Assembly: GCA_903916205.1 (NCBI GenBank)
Contig: CAIWVX010000257.1
Coordinates: forward strand, 1 to 6,654
Origin: an uncultured beta proteobacterium
GTDB lineage: Bacteria > Pseudomonadota > Gammaproteobacteria > Burkholderiales > Rhodocyclaceae
Length of the DNA: 6,654 nt
Direction of reading: 5' to 3'
Both the position numbers and the translations under genes were made by a program. Positions 5,340 through 6,654 of this stretch are shown here, one piece after another (position 1 is the stretch's first letter; each line of letters starts with the position of its first letter). The notes below the pieces were generated by a model. The model was not told the origin of the DNA. It did not search any database and saw only the letters and a program-made list of their open reading frames with translations.

Positions 5340-6654
5340 ATGCACAAAGAAGTCCAAGAAAAATCAAACCATGCCGTAATCGCTGCCGTGCAATTGCCGA
5401 ATGTCAGTGAGCTTGAATTTGAAGCCTCACTGACTGAGTTGCGAGAACTGGCGAAAACATTGGGGTTTGTGGTTGTCCATACGTTTACGCAGAAGCGCAC
5501 GATTTTTGACCAAACGGCCTACTTTGGGGCTGGAAAACGTCAGGAGATTCGTTGTTTTGTGAACGGCGAATCGGGGTTTGTCGAAGAATCTTCCGATACC
5601 TTAAGCGACGACAATGTGGATGATGCACTCTCTTTAAGTGACGCGCTTCCCGTTTGTTCTGAGGCCATCGAAGTCATTTTTGTTGACCACGAAATATCAC
5701 CGTCTCAGGCCCGCAACCTTGAAAAAGAGGTCGGTTGTCAGGTGATGGATCGAACCATGCTCATTCTCGAAATTTTTCATCGCAACGCACGTTCCAGGGC
5801 GGCACGGGCGCAAGTGGAAATTGCTCGTCTCGGCTACATGGCACCGCGTTTGCGTGAGGCTGCCAAACTCGCCGGTTCGCAAGGTCGCCAGCGCAGTGGG
5901 CTAGGTGGGCGCGGTGCGGGCGAGTCGCATACCGAGATGGATCGCCGCAAAATCCGTGACCGAATTGCCGAACTTCAGCAAGAAATAACAGCGATGGAGG
6001 TTGAGCGTCAGACGCAACGTTCGCGCCGTCAAGAACGTCAAGGGCTCGCTTGCGTGACCTTGGTGGGATACACCAATGCCGGAAAATCCACCTTGATGCG
6101 CGCCCTCACCGGCAGTGAAGTGTTGGTCGCCAACAAACTCTTTGCCACACTCGACACCACCGTGCGTGCGCTCTACCCGGAAAGCGTGCCACGGATCCTA
6201 GTGAGTGACACCGTCGGCTTCATCAAGAACCTGCCGCACGGGCTCGTCGCCTCGTTCAAATCGACGCTTGAAGAGGCGCTTGATGCCTCGCTACTGCTCC
6301 ATGTGATCGACGCCAGCGATCCCGGCTATGCGCGTCAACTTGAAGTCACCGATAACGTGCTGGAGGAAATTGGCGCGAAGGACGTTCCGCGTCTGCGCGT
6401 TTTTAACAAACTCGACCATGTTGGCGATATCGCGGCCCAACAAGCACGCGAAATCTTATTGCGGGCGCAGTACCCAGATTGCGTGGTCATGAGCGCCCGG
6501 TGCTCCGATGACGTCGCTAGGCTATGTGAAAAAATTCTCGCTTTTTTCCGCCAGAATCGGATTGAAGCCGAGCTATTCCTACCTTGGTCGGCCCAGCAAT
6601 GGCGTGGTGAAATCTACGCCAACTGCGAAGTACAGGAGGAGCGCGCGGACGGCG
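5340..6654 (+). CDS. hflX: GTPase HflX family protein, 3' end missing
   Basis: HflX proteins are ribosome-associated GTPases that bind the 50S subunit and can split stalled or heat-damaged ribosomes. The window holds 438 codons with no stop. The N-terminal HflX domain (about 12-200) contains VIFVDHEISPSQARNLE (112-128) and CQVMDRTMLILEIFHRNARS (133-152), then a coiled-coil linker (about 200-235). The G domain shows G1 GYTNAGKST (243-251), G2-region ATLDTTVR (269-276), G3 DTVGF (290-294), G4 NKLD (356-359) and G5 SA (385-386). Its linker reads GRGAGESHTEMDRR instead of the usual GPGETQLETDRR, and residues about 80-109 form an acidic insert. ATG 5340 has a weak AAGAAA nine bases upstream; an in-frame ATG at 5268 would add 24 residues. 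It is not next to hfq here, the common context. Confidence 0.95.
   Translation, partial: MHKEVQEKSNHAVIAAVQLPNVSELEFEASLTELRELAKTLGFVVVHTFTQKRTIFDQTAYFGAGKRQEIRCFVNGESGFVEESSDTLSDDNVDDALSLSDALPVCSEAIEVIFVDHEISPSQARNLEKEVGCQVMDRTMLILEIFHRNARSRAARAQVEIARLGYMAPRLREAAKLAGSQGRQRSGLGGRGAGESHTEMDRRKIRDRIAELQQEITAMEVERQTQRSRRQERQGLACVTLVGYTNAGKSTLMRALTGSEVLVANKLFATLDTTVRALYPESVPRILVSDTVGFIKNLPHGLVASFKSTLEEALDASLLLHVIDASDPGYARQLEVTDNVLEEIGAKDVPRLRVFNKLDHVGDIAAQQAREILLRAQYPDCVVMSARCSDDVARLCEKILAFFRQNRIEAELFLPWSAQQWRGEIYANCEVQEERADG

Noticed and set aside
5089..5410. Small plus-strand open frames in the divergent region
   Set aside because: They lack a good RBS and recognisable features, and the later one overlaps the hflX start in another frame.
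1..6654. CRISPR array, riboswitch, insertion sequence or attachment site
   Set aside because: No regularly spaced repeats, transposase or integrase motifs were seen. The tRNA-Gln 3' end could be an attachment site in principle, but no repeated copy of it occurs in the window and prs follows directly.

Overview
The window looks like bacterial chromosome of moderate GC content. The best guess is a betaproteobacterium. The evidence is the order tRNA-Gln(UUG) - prs - rplY - pth, the Prs N-terminus [15 protein letters not shown], the extended L25/Ctc-type ribosomal protein, and an HflX that closely resembles betaproteobacterial sequences as I remember them. I cannot name the genus. There are no insertion sequences, phage genes, CRISPR arrays or rRNA genes. 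Apart from one membrane-anchored nuclease-fold gene, the content looks like core genome.

Positions 1-2405 (+ strand) hold a housekeeping block. It starts with the 3' two-thirds of tRNA-Gln, followed by a strong hairpin. Next come prs (PRPP synthesis for nucleotides, His and Trp), rplY (the 5S rRNA-binding protein L25) and pth (recycling of peptidyl-tRNA). Each of the three genes has a readable ribosome binding site. A hairpin lies between prs and rplY, and a terminator-like hairpin with T-runs lies between rplY and pth.

Positions 2425-5046 (- strand) hold three genes read in the order membrane-anchored Mrr-like protein, response regulator, sensor kinase. The two regulatory genes overlap by ATGA and form a QseB/QseC-like two-component pair. 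The kinase gene converges on pth with only 19 nt between the stop codons. The Mrr-like gene ends 61 nt before the regulator, so the three may share a transcript, although the regulator also has a possible promoter of its own.

Positions 5047-5339 are an AT-rich divergent intergenic region with a terminator-like hairpin. Positions 5340-6654 (+ strand) hold the first 438 codons of an HflX-family GTPase gene that runs off the window. It belongs to a divergent HflX type: its glycine-rich linker differs from the usual one and it carries an acidic insert in the N-terminal domain.

I found no clearly new multi-gene system. The least ordinary parts are the membrane-tethered Mrr-fold protein beside the two-component system, the unusual HflX, and the structured leader region between them.
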